Under the pieces are notes generated by a model. That model worked only from the letters and a program-made list of their open reading frames with translations. It ran no database searches and was not told where the DNA came from. Position numbers and translations under genes: made by a program. From Platanthera guangdongensis (taxonomy: Eukaryota > Streptophyta > Magnoliopsida > Asparagales > Orchidaceae): a stretch of 64,000 nt of DNA. Shown in pieces: positions 53,881 to 64,000 of the stretch (position 1 is the first letter of the stretch; each line of letters opens with the position of its first letter). The stretch covers positions 7,428,043 to 7,492,042 of the forward strand of contig CM077155.1 of NCBI GenBank assembly GCA_039583875.1. Direction: 5' to 3'.

Positions 53881-54200
53881 ATTACGGGTAAGTGACTTAT
53901 TGTTTCTGGTGCTTCGAATCATATGACAGACAATCACCATCTCTTCTCTTGGCTGGACAAGCATAACTGGTTACCTCCGATTTTTATTTCAGATGGTTCT
54001 CCATCCCTTGTGTGTGGCTCTGAAGTAGTTCATGTTACTCTTATTCAACTTGCGGACACTCTCTATGTCCCAACTTTTTCGTGCAATCTTCTTACTGTTA
54101 CCTCTCTATGTAAACAACTAAATTGCACGACTATTTTTTTGCGCATCTACTTGCTCTTTTCAGGATCCTCAGTCCAAGGAGACGATTCCTACTGACACTG
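53881..54200 (+). pseudogene. C2 protease, active site lost
   Basis: Reads LIVSGASNHMTDN where the family has LIDSGASNHMTGN. The catalytic Asp is Val, and a TGA stands just before. HHLFSWLDKH, VTLIQLADTLYVP and SCNLLTVTSL follow as in the relative C3. Confidence 0.8.
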
Positions 54201-54259
54201 AAAGTGGTGACTTGTTCTACCTCGATAATTTGTCTGCTTTTTTTGCGTCCACTACTCTT

Positions 54260-55100
54260 CTACAATGATATCTTCGCCTTGGACATCCTCCTACAAGTCT
54301 TCTTTACCAACTCTTCCCTGATCTACCTCGGGGAGACTCTTCTCTCCGTTGTGAAGCCTGCAAACTCGGCAAACACCATCGTACATCGTTTCCAGCAAAG
54401 AAAGGACGTAGCTCTTCTCGCCCTTTTGAGCCTGTCCATTCTGACATTTGGGGTCCTGCTCCGACCAAATCTGTTGGGTGAGGTAGTTTGTATTTTTTTA
54501 CTTTCATTGATGGTTTTTCGAGATGTACTTGGTTGTACCTATTGAAAGAACGTTCTGAATTTTTTTTTGTTTTCAGTGCGTTTTATAATGAAGTGTGTAA
54601 TCAGTTTGATATTATTATTAAAATTCTACGCACAAATAATGTCAAGGAGTACCTTGGTAATCAGTTCTCTGTGTTTTGTATGCATCATGGCATTATACAT
54701 CAAAGTAGTTGTCCTTACACCTCCCAACAAAATGAAGTTGTTGAACGCAAAAACCGTCATCTTCTTGATGTGCCTCGCTCTCTTCTCACTCATATGAGTG
54801 TTCCCTGTTCCTATTGGAGACATGTCGTTCTTCTTTCTTGTTAGCTCATTAACCGAATCCCTTCTTCGATTTTCAACGGCAAAACTCCTTTCTTCATTTT
54901 GTATCTTGGTGCGACACTGTTTCCTTTACCTCTACGCGTCTTCGGATGCACAACGTTTGTTCACTCACCTTCTCATGGACGTGACAAACTCTCCTCTCGC
55001 CCAATTAAGTGCATCTTTTGGGCTATTGTCCGATGCAGAAAGGATATCAGTGCTATGATCCTATTCTCTGAAAACAATATCTTTCCGCAGACGTTACTTT
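54260..55100 (+). pseudogene. C2 integrase, degenerate
   Basis: C-x2-C of the zinc region (CEACKLGKHH) near 54350, PFEPVHSDIWGPAP with the first Asp near 54430, FFTFIDGFSRCTWLYLLK at 54491-54545, RTNNVKEYL (Asp of SDN replaced by Asn) and SQQNEVVERKNRH with the Glu. A TAG near 54842 and several frame shifts follow. Confidence 0.85.
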
Positions 55101-55479
55101 CTTTGAAGATACTCCTTACTTTTCTCACATTGTTACGCTTCCACCATCTGATGACTCATCTTCTCTACCTATTGTATCTGCTCCTCCGCCTGAACCATTC
55201 TCTCTCCCTTCCATAACTATCTCTGAGTCTACTCCTCTTTCTCCAGCTTCTGCTTCTCTCCCTGAGACACCACTGACAGTTCTCAGGCCAGCAGTCTCTC
55301 CAACAGAAGGATCTGATACTACAGAAAAGTCAGATCTTGATCTTATGATTGCTCTTTCAAAAGGAGTTCAACATGAACTCAACATTCTATTCATGATATT
55401 GTTTCCTATGCTCGACTATCTTCTTCCTCCAACAGCTTTGCACTTGCTCTCTTAGTAAATGTCCTCTCGGCTACTTATC

Positions 55480-56420
55480 AAGAGGCTTTTTTTTTGTTCT
55501 TCATTGGAAAGATGTCATGGATCAAGAAATGAAAACTCTAACTAAGAGGGGTACTTGGACTCTTGTCTCTACCCCTCCAGGTGCTGATGTGGTTGGTTAT
55601 CGTTGGGTCTTTGTGATCAATTTTTTTCTGATGGTACTATTGATCGTTACAAGGTCCGGCTTATCGCAAAGGGTTTTACTCAGACCTATGGTGTGGATTT
55701 CTTTGACACCTTCTCTCTTGTTGCTCGGATTACAACAATCTGTGTTCTTTTTTTGTGGCTGTTAACAGCGACTGGGAGATGTCTCAATTAAATGTCAAGA
55801 ATGTCTTTTTTATGGTGATTTACAGGAGCTAGTCTACATGGAGCAACCTTCTGGGTATGTTGCTCAGGGGGAGTCTCAGGTGTGTAAATTGAGGAAGGCA
55901 ATATATGGTCTTAAGCAAAATCTGTGAGCCTGGTTTGAGAAGTTCGGGAAAGTTATTTCTGTTATTGGGTTTGCTCGAAGTGTTGCATATCACTCTTTGT
56001 TCATACGCAGGACCTCGACAGAGCTAGTTGTTCTTGCTGTCTATGTGAATGGCATTCTTCTTACAGAGGATAATACAAAGGGAATTGACCTGACAAAGAA
56101 GCAACTTCTTCAGTACTTTGTTACAAAAGATGTGGGGTCTCTCAAGTACTTCTTGGGGATTGAGATCTCCCGAAAGCCCAATTCTGTAGTTCTTTCACAG
56201 CGGAAGGATGTCTTGGATCTTTTGAAAGAGACGGGTCTTCTTGGGGATAAACTTGTTCAGTGTCCAATAGTTGTTGGTGATGACAAGTGTTGGAGTGAGG
56301 ATTCACCTCTCCTTGCAGATGTCACCAGGTACAGATGGCTTGTCGAAAAACTATTTTATCTGACAGCCACAAGACCGGATATCTGTTATGTTATAGGAAA
56401 GGTGAAACAGTTTATACAAG
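55480..56420 (+). pseudogene. C2 reverse transcriptase, active site lost
   Basis: [24 protein letters not shown] and LYGLKQ-like blocks across three frames. The expected YVDDILLTG active site reads YVNGILLTE, so both catalytic Asp residues are replaced. The 55997-56518 part is open. Confidence 0.87.
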
Positions 56421-56519
56421 CTCCTAAGAAATGTCATTTTCAATCAGCCCTAAAGATCTTGGAATATGTGAAAGGTTCTCCTGGAAATGGCTTTTATTCA
56501 AGAAGAACAGTCATTTGAG

Positions 56520-56955
56520 AATTGAGGTTTATTCTGATGCTAGTTATGCAAATGACAAGGAAGATAAGAAGTCAATGTATGGTTTCTGTACCTTCTTAGG
56601 ATATAATTTGGTCAGTTGAAAGAGCAAGAAACAGACTGTAGTTTCAAGCTCAAGTGTTGAAGCAGAATACGGAAGCACGGCCTTGACAACCTATGAGCTG
56701 AAGTGATTGTGGACACTAATGCTTGATTTGGGAGAAGTTTATGATCATCTCCTGCCAATATTTTGTGACAACAAAGCAACTATATATTTTTTGAAGAATC
56801 CAATCTTTCATAAAAGGACAAAACATATTGAAGGTGACTGTAATTTCATCAAAGAAGAAGTGTTGAAGAATCAGATCTGCACTCCGTTTGTCACCTCTGA
56901 CAAAAAGCTTGTCGATATCTTTACCAAACCAGTGTATTTTTTCAGATGTCTGTAA
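56520..56955 (+). pseudogene. C2 RNase H, degenerate
   Basis: VYSDASYANDKEDKKS, SSSVEAEY, LPIFCDNKATIY, FHKRTKHIEGDCNFIKEE and VDIFTKPV are present in order. TGA codons at 56619 and 56704 replace tryptophans. Confidence 0.87.
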
Positions 56956-56999
56956 CAAGCTGGACATGGTTGACATATATGCTCCAGCTTGAGGGGGAG

Positions 57000-57820
57000 T
57001 GTCAGCGTCTGTGTTGTTAGGCGGTCGGCGACTAGCACTAGCGGACAGGATAGGCGGTCTGGCGACTAGCACTAGAGGACAGGATAGGCGGCCTGACGAC
57101 TAACAGTAGCGGACAGGATTGGCAGTCTGATAACTAGAGCCCTTGCAGTTAACCTCTGAATGACGCTCTGGATGTGATGCTTCAGTCCTAGCGGTCAGGG
57201 TAGGCAAACCGGTCCGACGGTTTGTCAGGCGGTCTGGCGATGTTCTGAGGTGGATGTATGGACTGCTGAAGTCAGGTCCAGTTGATGGTCAGGTGTTCTC
57301 AAGTACAACTCAGGCAATCTGCAGTTGCGGTCTGGTGGCAACCCGCAGTTGCGGTCTGGTGGCAACCCGCAATTGCGGTCTGCTGGCAACCCGCAGTTGC
57401 GGTCTGGTGGCAACCCGCAGTTGCGGTGTGGTGGCAACCCGCAGTAGCGAACTGGTGGCAACTCGCAGTTGTGGACTGGTGGCAACCCGCGGTTGCGGTC
57501 TGGTGGCAAGTTGCAGTTGCGGTCAGGTGGCAACCCGCTGTTGCGGTCTAATGGCATGACCATTGTTGGAGCTTGGCGGTTTCCAGTGTTTGCAGCGTGC
57601 TGTCAGATAGAGACCGGAAACCGCCTTATAGATAATTTCTCTAACTATATAGTTAAGCGATTTGACCTATTCAAACCGCATAGCCCGCGCGGCTTGTATA
57701 TAGTCACACATCGCCTGTTGTATTCTCCTCTTCCCCCATCTTTTATAAATAAGGGGCACACTTATGTATTTTGTAATTTTTTATAGCAATAAAGTTATGT
57801 TATTAACCTATTTTCTTACA
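57000..57820 (+). repeat. 3' LTR of C2 (821 bp)
   Basis: Same ends as the 5' LTR. It is longer because the 24-bp repeat at 57311-57550 has about ten units instead of five. Long open frames on both strands here are due to this repeat. Confidence 0.93.
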
Positions 57821-57825
57821 ACTTT

Positions 57826-58149
57826 AACCGTAATATGTTTTATCAAATCAGAGATTTTTTCCTTACACGGTATGTTGACATGCCATCATTATTGAGGTCT
57901 GTCATACCCAATTAGGGCGACCTTAATAGTACGATAGACACGTCCTTCATGATGGTGTAAAGAACCTCATTCCTCCAAGCACAATGAGCATAAGATTGTT
58001 CTTCTCCAGAATAATAGTCTTGTTCTGATAGCCCCCAGAGAGGTTTTCAGAACCATCGACAACTATTTTTGGTATATCCTTCCCATACGCCTCTATATTA
58101 CTGATTGGGGAAAAATTTTGGAGTTGAAGGATACTGACGTAATTTTCAT
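57826..58149. other. unassigned DNA between C2 and a gypsy RT fragment
   Basis: No motif. It may be decayed gypsy protease/linker sequence belonging to the RT fragment that follows. Confidence 0.35.
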
Positions 58150-58698
58150 GATATATGACATTGACTCCACCCCTACTACGATAGACATCCCTAGTGGTGT
58201 ACGCTCTCTTATTAAGGAGTTCTCTGAGATTATGGCAGATGAGTTGCCAGATTAGCACCCTCCAAAAAGAAATATTTAGCATTGTATTGACCTGATGCTA
58301 GAAGTTAGCTTTCCTCATCTTCCACATTGTCGTATGAGTCCTAAAGAGCATGAAAAAACTCCATAGGCAGGTGACCGATCTGATATTGAAATGTCATATT
58401 AGGGAGAGCATGAGCTCTTGCGCCATTCCCGCATTGTTAGTCCCAAAGTAAGACGGAACCTGCCGCATGTATGTCGATAATCGAGCAATTAATAAAATTA
58501 TTATCAAATATCGCTTTTTGATCCCCTAATTGGATGACATACTTGATAGGTTTAGGGGGTCTAGTGTGTTTTTGAAAGTAGATCTAAAGAGTGGGTACCA
58601 CCAAATCCAAATCCGACCCGGAGATGAGTGGAAACCTGCATTTAAGAAGGTAGAGGGTTTATATGAGTGGATGGTGATGCAATTTGTTCTATACAATG
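58150..58698 (+). pseudogene. Ty3/gypsy RT fragment, cut by copia C3
   Basis: The plus strand reads [86 protein letters not shown] and MVMQFVLYN. This is the fingers and palm start of a gypsy RT. It has stops at about 58195, 58450 and 58530. It breaks at the C3 LTR and resumes at 63910, so the FxDD active site lies outside the window. Confidence 0.88.
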
Positions 58699-59074
58699 TG
58701 TTGCAGTATGGAGACCGGGTGGTCTGGCGACTTGACTCTAGCGGTTTGGAGACCAGGCGGTCTGGCGGTTTCACTCTGGCGGCTTGATAGTCGGGCGGTT
58801 TGGCGGCTTCTCTCCAGCGGCTTGGTAGCAGGGCGGTCTAGCGTTCTCCTCTGGCGGCTTGTCGTTATGGTCGGGCGGTTAGCCTTCTTGTCTAACCATG
58901 TGACCTGTGCGGTCTGGTTTTGTCTACCCGCTAGTCACTGTAAATGTCTTTAGTCCCACAATGCTTATTTGTAATCTCTCTTTTCTCGTTCATTCTATAA
59001 AAGAGAGGTCATATCTTTGTAATACACACAATTTTTGGAGTCCAAATTTCAGTTTCTCTTTTTCTGTTCGCACA
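58699..59074 (+). repeat. 5' LTR of C3
   Basis: TGTTGCAGTATGG...TTCGCACA, about 376 bp, with TATAAAAG at 58996 and GGCGGTCTGGCGGCTT-type short repeats in U3. TGCTCTCAGAGG follows, a weak iMet-like PBS. Confidence 0.85.
58996..59003 (+). promoter_or_regulatory. TATA box of the C3 5' LTR
   Basis: TATAAAAG, with the same site near 63815 in the 3' LTR. Confidence 0.7.
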
Positions 59075-59520
59075 TGCTCTCAGAGGACTCGATCTTTTCC
59101 CCTTGATTCTGTGTGCCCTTCTGTCCGCGCGGTTTGTCCCCTCCTTCTTGCACCCTGTCCGTGTGGTTTCCTTCTCTTCCTTGTCATTGTCCTCTATGTG
59201 CGCGACCTCTCTCTTTGCGTTCTTTCTCTCTGTTCGCGACCTGTCTTTGCGGCCTCTTTTTTTCTCTGTTCGCGACCTGTCTTCGCGGCCTCCTTTTTGT
59301 TCGTGCAGCCTCCCCATCGCCATGCGACCTGTTCTCTGCTCGTGTCGGCTCTCTGCTCGCGCCTGTTTTCTGTTCACGCGATCTGTTCTCTGCTCGCTCC
59401 TATTTTCGCGCCTCTCCATCGCCCCGCGATCTGTTGCTTTTGTGCGGCCTCTTTGCCTGTTCGCGCGGCCTCTTTTTCCCTATTCGAGCGGCTTATTTTC
59501 TGTCCGCTCTTTTCTTCTAT
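59075..59520 (+). other. C3 leader, pyrimidine-rich with short repeats
   Basis: Repeated GTTCGCGACCTGTCTTTGCGG and CTCTGCTCGCG phrases at about 59200-59480. Open frames here (up to 261 codons) are Ser/Cys/Leu-rich repeat artefacts and overlap in several frames. Confidence 0.7.
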
Positions 59521-60430
59521 ATGTCTCACTCTGATTCCTCTACTACTACTCCACCTGTGGCCCACCCTCCTCTTCCTACTCCTTCGGGTAATCTTGGGAC
59601 CGTTTTCAAACTTATCGGTTCCAACTACCCGGACTGGACTGTTTCCTTCCCCTTCTGCTTCGCTCATAATGCAAACGACATCATCTCACTGATGACCCAC
59701 CTCATCTAGAGTCTGATATCTTGATGACTGGGATGTTAGCGACGCTCTTGTTCGCACTTGGCTGGCTAACAGCCTTTCTGATAAGTGTCCTCCCGCCATC
59801 TGCCATGATGAAACGGTAAAGGCGCCTTGACTTCATCTTGTCGCTCTTTACTCCAAGGGGGCTCAGACGTCTCGCATCTATACTCTCTATGCGGACCTCT
59901 TTGCCCGTCCCTCCATGTCTCTTGCTGCTGTTTACCAACTGGTTCAGGCTATGGGAGCCGAAATTCTTCAGAACCGCCAATTCTATGCGGATCTGGCCGA
60001 GCAACACAAGCACTTCTAATAGCTTCTGGTTGTGTGTTATCTTCTCCGTCTTTCGATGTCCTATGACATGATCCGTCAACAGATCCTTGGCGAGACGGAT
60101 TCTCCCACCTTAGATGTCACTGCTTCCAGCATCTTTGCTGTTACATTTCTGCTTCAGCGTCCGCTGCTATCCTCCCCACCGCTCCCCGACATCTATGCTC
60201 ATCATACTCAGCGGGGTGGCTCTGGTGGTCGCGACCATCAATCCGGCGGGCGTGGACCTTCCCGCTTTCTCTGCTCTCACTGTGGCCGCACCGGCCATAC
60301 GATTGATCGTTGCTCGATGAAGCATCCACATCTTCGCCCTTATGGTGACGCTTCCACCTCCTCTTTGAAACAATCTGCCTTAGTGGTCACATCTTCAGGT
60401 AGTGCTCATGTGGTGACTCAAGGTAAATGG
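59521..60430 (+). pseudogene. C3 gag, degenerate
   Basis: Starts MSHSDSSTTTPPV at 59521 with LGTVFKLIGSNYPDW, the usual N-terminal gag block. AMGAEILQNRQFYADLAEQHKHF and YDMIRQQILGETDSPTL follow after frame changes. The zinc knuckle CSHCGRTGHTIDRC starts near 60272. Stops near 59830 and 60018. Confidence 0.86.
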
Positions 60431-60700
60431 CTGATTGATTCCGGTTCTACTAATCATATGACCGGCAATACTCAGTGTTTTTCTCTCCTAGAAAAACATG
60501 ATCGATTGCCCTCGGTCTTCATTGCGGGCGGCTCTCCCTCACCGGTCAATGGGACTGGAGTGGTTCAAGTCACTCCGTCTCTTCGTCTGGCGGACACCCT
60601 CTAGGTGCCCCAGTTTTCATGCAATTTGTTATATGTTACTTCTCTTTGCAAGTAACTACAGTATTCTGTCGCATTCACTCATACTTCTTGTTGTTTTCAG
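60431..60700 (+). pseudogene. C3 protease
   Basis: LIDSGSTNHMTGN with the catalytic DSG kept, then FIAGGSPSPVNGTG and RLADTL followed by TAG at 60602-60604. Confidence 0.83.
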
Positions 60701-60779
60701 GATCCGATCTCCCAAAGGACGATTGCTACTGGGACTGAGAGCGGCGGCCTCTACTTCCTTAGACAACGTTTCTGCTCTG

Positions 60780-61600
60780 TCCGTTTTTTCTTCTTCTTCT
60801 ACGGAGCTTCTACAATGGCATCTTCGTCTTGGTCATCCTCCTCCACGGTTTCTTCGTCAGCTTCTGACCCACCTACCTCCACACAGTCCCCCTCTCAACT
60901 GTGACGTCTGTCAGCTTGGCAAGCATCACTGCTCCTTCCCGCCGAAGCAAGGTCATGGCTCTTCTCGTCCTTTTGATCTCGTTCACTCTGATGTCTGGGA
61001 TCCTGCTCCTACCCTAACTGTAGGTCGGGATAGTTCGTATTTTGTAACTTTTTTGATGATTTCTCTTGGTGTACGTGGGTGTAGCTCTTAAAAGAGCGCT
61101 CCGAACTATTCTTTGTATGGACATCCTTTTATTATATGATTAAAACACAGTTTAATGCGTCTATTAGACTTTTTCGTTCTGATAATGTCAAAGAATATCT
61201 TAGTCATGATTTTTTTTTGTGCAAAATGACATTATTCATCAAACTAGCTGTGTCTATACCTCGCAGCAAAATGACATGGTTGAACGCAAAAACTATCATC
61301 CCCTTGATGTGGCTCGAATGCTAATGACACAAATGCAGGTTTCTCGCTCCTATTGGGACTATGTCGTTCTTATCTCATGTTATCTCATCAACCGCATTCC
61401 CTTCACGGTTATACAAGGTCACACACCGTTCTCCATTCTCTATCCGGGCAAGAAACCTTTCCCTCTTCCTTTGCGTATATTTGGGTGTACGGCTTTTGTG
61501 CACGCTCCCTCCGCCACTCGTGACAAGCTCTCTTCACGTGTCACCAAGTGTGTCTTTCTGGGTTACTCTTCCACTCAGAAAGGTTACTGTTGTTTTGATC
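60780..61600 (+). pseudogene. C3 GAG-pre-integrase and integrase, degenerate
   Basis: LLQWHLRLGHPP (pre-integrase), CDVCQLGKHHCSFP (zinc region), FDLVHSDVWDPAP (first Asp), YFVTFL, FRSDNVKEYL (second Asp), SQQNDMVERKNYH (Glu) and LPLRIFGCTAFVH. Frame shifts and a stop near 61085 break it into at least three pieces. Confidence 0.86.
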
Positions 61601-61999
61601 TTGTTCATCGGAAGCAGTTCGTCTCCGTGGACGTTACTTTTTTCGAAAATGCGTCTTATTTCTCTCACGACTCCTCCCTTCTTCCTGATATTCCTGCTCC
61701 TCCTACCGACCCCTTCGTCCTGTCTACGCCCACTGAGACACCTCCACCTTCGCCGTGTCCACCATCTCCTCCTCCTCTCTCTCCGCCTTCGGCGTCTCTC
61801 TACTCTCGGGCCAGCTCTCTCCTTCACGGATGCACCGAATGTTGATGAACACGACGACCTGGACCTTCCCATTGCTCTTCGCAAAGGGGTGCGGACGTGT
61901 ACCCAGCATTCGCATACTGTTGTTATTTCCTATGCCCGTCTTACCCCTTCTCGCAGGAATTTTGTGTTTGTTATCTCTGCCACTGCCACTCCCCGCACC

Positions 62000-62930
62000 T
62001 AGCAGGACGCCCATGTTGTTCCTCATTGGAAGGCCGACATGGATGAGGAAATTGCCACCCTCACTGAGCGGGGTACAAGGACTTTTGTCCCTCCTCCTTT
62101 GGGCACCGATGTTATTTGCTGTCGCTGGGTCTTTGTTGTGAAGTTCCGTCCGGATGTCGGTGTGGATCGTTAAAAGACACGCCTGCTCGCTAAGGGCTTC
62201 ACTCAGATCTATGACGTTGATTATTTTGACACCTCTCTCGTTGCTCGTCTCAACACTATTCGGGTTCTCATGTATGTGGCCGTCAACAGGGATTGACCCA
62301 TTTTCCAACTGGATGTCAAAAATGTCTTCCTCAATGGAGATCTATAAGAGGATGTCTACATGGAACAACCTTCTGGGTATGTTGCTCAGGGGGAGACACG
62401 CGTATGCAGACTGAAGGTCATTTATGGCGTAAAGCAAAGCCCTCGGGAATGATTCGATAAGTTCAGCGGCATTGTGGCAACCGTTGGTTTCACAAGAAGC
62501 TCTGCCGATCACTCGTTATTCATTCGCAAAACTGCACTGGGTCTGGAAGTTCTTGTTGTATATGTGGATGATATTCTTCTCACGGGTGAAGACCGGGCTG
62601 GGGTAACGCTGACAAAGAAACATCTCCGTCAACACCTTGTCACGAAGGATATGGGCTCCCCAAATTATTTCCTGGGGAAAGAAATCTCTCGAAATCCCAA
62701 TTCTTTGATTCTCTCCCAACGTAAGTGTGCTCTTAATCTTCTGAAAGAGACAGGGTTGACTGAGGCTAAACCTGTATGATGCCCCATGGCTACTGGAGAA
62801 GATAAAACCTGAACAGACGACTCGCCTCCTCTGTCAGATGTTATAAGGTACAGGCGTCTGGTTGGCAAACTCATTTATCTCACGGTAACCAGACCCGACA
62901 TCTCCTATGTTGTAGGCAAGGTTATCCAGT
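62000..62930 (+). pseudogene. C3 reverse transcriptase, degenerate
   Basis: KADMDEEIATLTERGT, CRWVFVVKFRPDVGVDR then a TAA, GFTQIYDVDYFDT, LDVKNVFLNGDL, MEQPSGYVAQGE, and the intact active site YVDDILLTG near 62560. Single-base changes make stops at 62171, 62296 and 62344. Confidence 0.87.
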
Positions 62931-63510
62931 TCATGCAAGCTTCTAGAGAGTGTCATCTACAATCTGTCCTGAGAATATTGGAATATGTTAAAGCGGCGCC
63001 TGGTAAGGGACTACTGTTTCAGAGGAATGATCATTTAAAGGTTGACGCCTACTCAGATTCTAGCTACGATGATGACAAAGATGATCGCAAGTTCACATCG
63101 GGCTTCTGCACCTTTGTGGGAGGAAACCTAGTGAGCTGGAAGAGAAAGAAAACAGTCGGTCGTCTCCAGGTCTAGTGCCGAAGCTGAATATCGGAGTATG
63201 GCGTCAACCACTTATGAGTTAAAGTGGTTACGGGCTCTCATGCTAGACTCAGGAGAAGTCTATAATCATCCTCTACCTATATTCTGCGACAACAAAGCCG
63301 ATAGATATCTCGAAAAATCGGTATTTCATGAGAGAACAAAGCACATCGAAGTTGACTGTCATTTCATTAGAGAAGAGATCTTGAAGAAACAGATTTGGAC
63401 TACGTTCGTTACTTCAAACGAGTTGGAAGATATCTTCATCAAGTCTGTGTCTGTTTCCTTTTTTCACATTTACGACAAGCTGGGCATAATTGATATATAT
63501 GCTCCAGCTT
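62931..63510 (+). pseudogene. C3 RNase H, degenerate
   Basis: AYSDSSYDDDKDDRKFTSGF, SAEAEYRSMAST, LPIFCDNKA, FHERTKHIEVDCHFIREE and a final DKLGIIDIYAPA tail. A small indel near 63160 shifts the frame at the usual SSSAEAEY block. Confidence 0.87.
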
Positions 63511-63519
63511 GAGGGAGAG

Positions 63520-63909
63520 TGTTGCAGTATGGAGACCAGGCGGTCTGGCGACTTGACTGGCGGTTTGGAGACCAGGCGATTTGGTGGTTTCACTCTGGCG
63601 GCTTGATAGTCAGGCGGTCTGGCGGCTTCTCTCCAACGTCATGGTAGCCGGGCGGTCTAGCGTTCTCCTCTGGCAGCTTATCGTTATGGTCGGGCGGTTA
63701 GCCTTCTCGTCTAACCGCGCGACCTGTGCTGTCTGGTTTTGTCTAGCCGCTAATCATTGTTAATGTTTTTAGTCCTACATTGCTTATTTGTAATCTCTCT
63801 TCTCCTTCATTCTATAAAAGGGCGGTCATACCTTTGTAATACACACAATTTTTGGAAATAAAAACTCTGTTATTGTCCAAATTTCGGTTTCTCTCTTTTT
63901 GTTTGCACC
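63520..63909 (+). repeat. 3' LTR of C3
   Basis: Starts TGTTGCAGTATGGAGACC right after the polypurine tract and ends near TTTGCACC. It carries TATAAAAG and a GGAAATAAAAACT stretch absent from the 5' LTR. Confidence 0.87.
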
Positions 63910-64000
63910 CAATACATTTATGTGTGTGAAGAACCAAGTGCATTGACCACTCATTGGAGTAGGGGTGCAACTCGGATCGATTCGGTTCCACTCGAAACCA
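63910..64000 (+). pseudogene. gypsy RT fragment resumes, then unassigned sequence
   Basis: ACATTTATGTGTGTGAAGAA reads TFMCVKN, matching the TFMRVMN block that should follow the fragment ending at 58698. From about 63960 a different sequence (GGGGTGCAACTCGGATCG) begins. Confidence 0.6.

Larger units (their letters stand above)
51961..57820 (+). mobile_element. Ty1/copia retrotransposon C2, both LTRs, dead coding region
   Basis: A 5860-bp plus-strand element with LTRs 51961-52673 and 57000-57820. Perfect target duplications ACTTT flank it (51956-51960 and 57821-57825). It has an iMet-like PBS and a polypurine tract (CTTGAGGGGGAG). Domain order is gag, protease, integrase, RT, RNase H. Many stops and frameshifts plus active-site losses make it inactive. 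It is a relative of C3 at 58699-63909. Confidence 0.94.
58699..63909 (+). mobile_element. Ty1/copia retrotransposon C3, both LTRs, dead coding region
   Basis: A plus-strand element of about 5.2 kb with LTRs 58699-59074 and 63520-63909 starting TGTTGCAGTATGGAGACC. Flanks are CAATG (58694-58698) and CAATA (63910-63914), a target duplication with one mismatch. The polypurine tract is CTTGAGGGAGAG. Domains in copia order, with a kept protease DSG and RT YVDD but several stops and frameshifts. Related to C2 in gag, leader style and RNase H. Confidence 0.92.

Noticed and set aside
57225..57563. 112-codon frame of repeated NCGLPPDR units
   Set aside because: It is the 24-bp repeat of the C2 3' LTR read on the minus strand.
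58907..59692. 261-codon Ser/Cys/Leu-rich open frame
   Set aside because: Lies in the leader and gag start of copia C3, overlaps open frames in other phases and consists of repeated GTTCGCGACCTG phrases.

Overview
This window is repeat-dense nuclear DNA of a flowering plant. The evidence is a mosaic of Ty1/copia and Ty3/gypsy LTR retrotransposons (Tork-, Tat- and Tekay-type), Tourist-like MITEs, Helitron-like termini, and one intact plant-specific VQ-motif gene. The species cannot be told from the sequence. No bacterial or organellar features, rRNA, tRNA or CRISPR arrays were recognised.

Layout. 1-4300: 3' part of a decayed Tork/Tnt1-like copia (+), inserted into the RNase H of a decayed minus-strand copia (4301-8770). 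8771-25703: remains of a minus-strand Tat-like gypsy (RT and protease fragments, PBS, one 5' LTR). Inside it lies a long LTR-like insertion with hairpin repeats. A 1.79-kb stretch of this composite was tandemly duplicated (9406-11196 and 11197-22460). The second copy then received a young, full-length Tekay-like gypsy at 12047-21515, with perfect 5-bp target duplications (ATTTG), nearly identical LTRs, a tRNA-iMet PBS, a polypurine tract and open gag and pol frames. 25704-35500: AT-rich, gene-poor DNA with a MULE-like element, the VQ gene (27177-27674), MITE fragments, minisatellites, Helitron-like ends and hairpin elements. 35500-47640: a GC-rich 18-19 bp minisatellite split by a decayed 11.2-kb Tekay-like gypsy (36367-47537, target duplication CTCAT) whose gag is rearranged into a large inverted repeat. 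47640-51960: Helitron-like end, a GC palindrome, a gypsy gag remnant, a 120-bp-arm hairpin and an exon-like piece of a host gene. 51961-57820 and 58699-63909: two related copia elements (+) with both LTRs but dead reading frames. The second interrupts a gypsy RT fragment (58150-58698, resuming at 63910).

How parts work together. In the intact gypsy, gag and pol share one frame but are separated by stops inside a 75-bp GT-AG intron whose removal would fuse them. The decayed relative at 36367-47537 has a similar GT-AG interval at the same gag/protease junction. Splicing may therefore set the Gag to Gag-Pol ratio in these elements. Several LTR families also carry arrays of short palindromic motifs, different in sequence but similar in design. 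The only convincing intact host gene is the VQ gene, probably a MAP-kinase-regulated WRKY cofactor.
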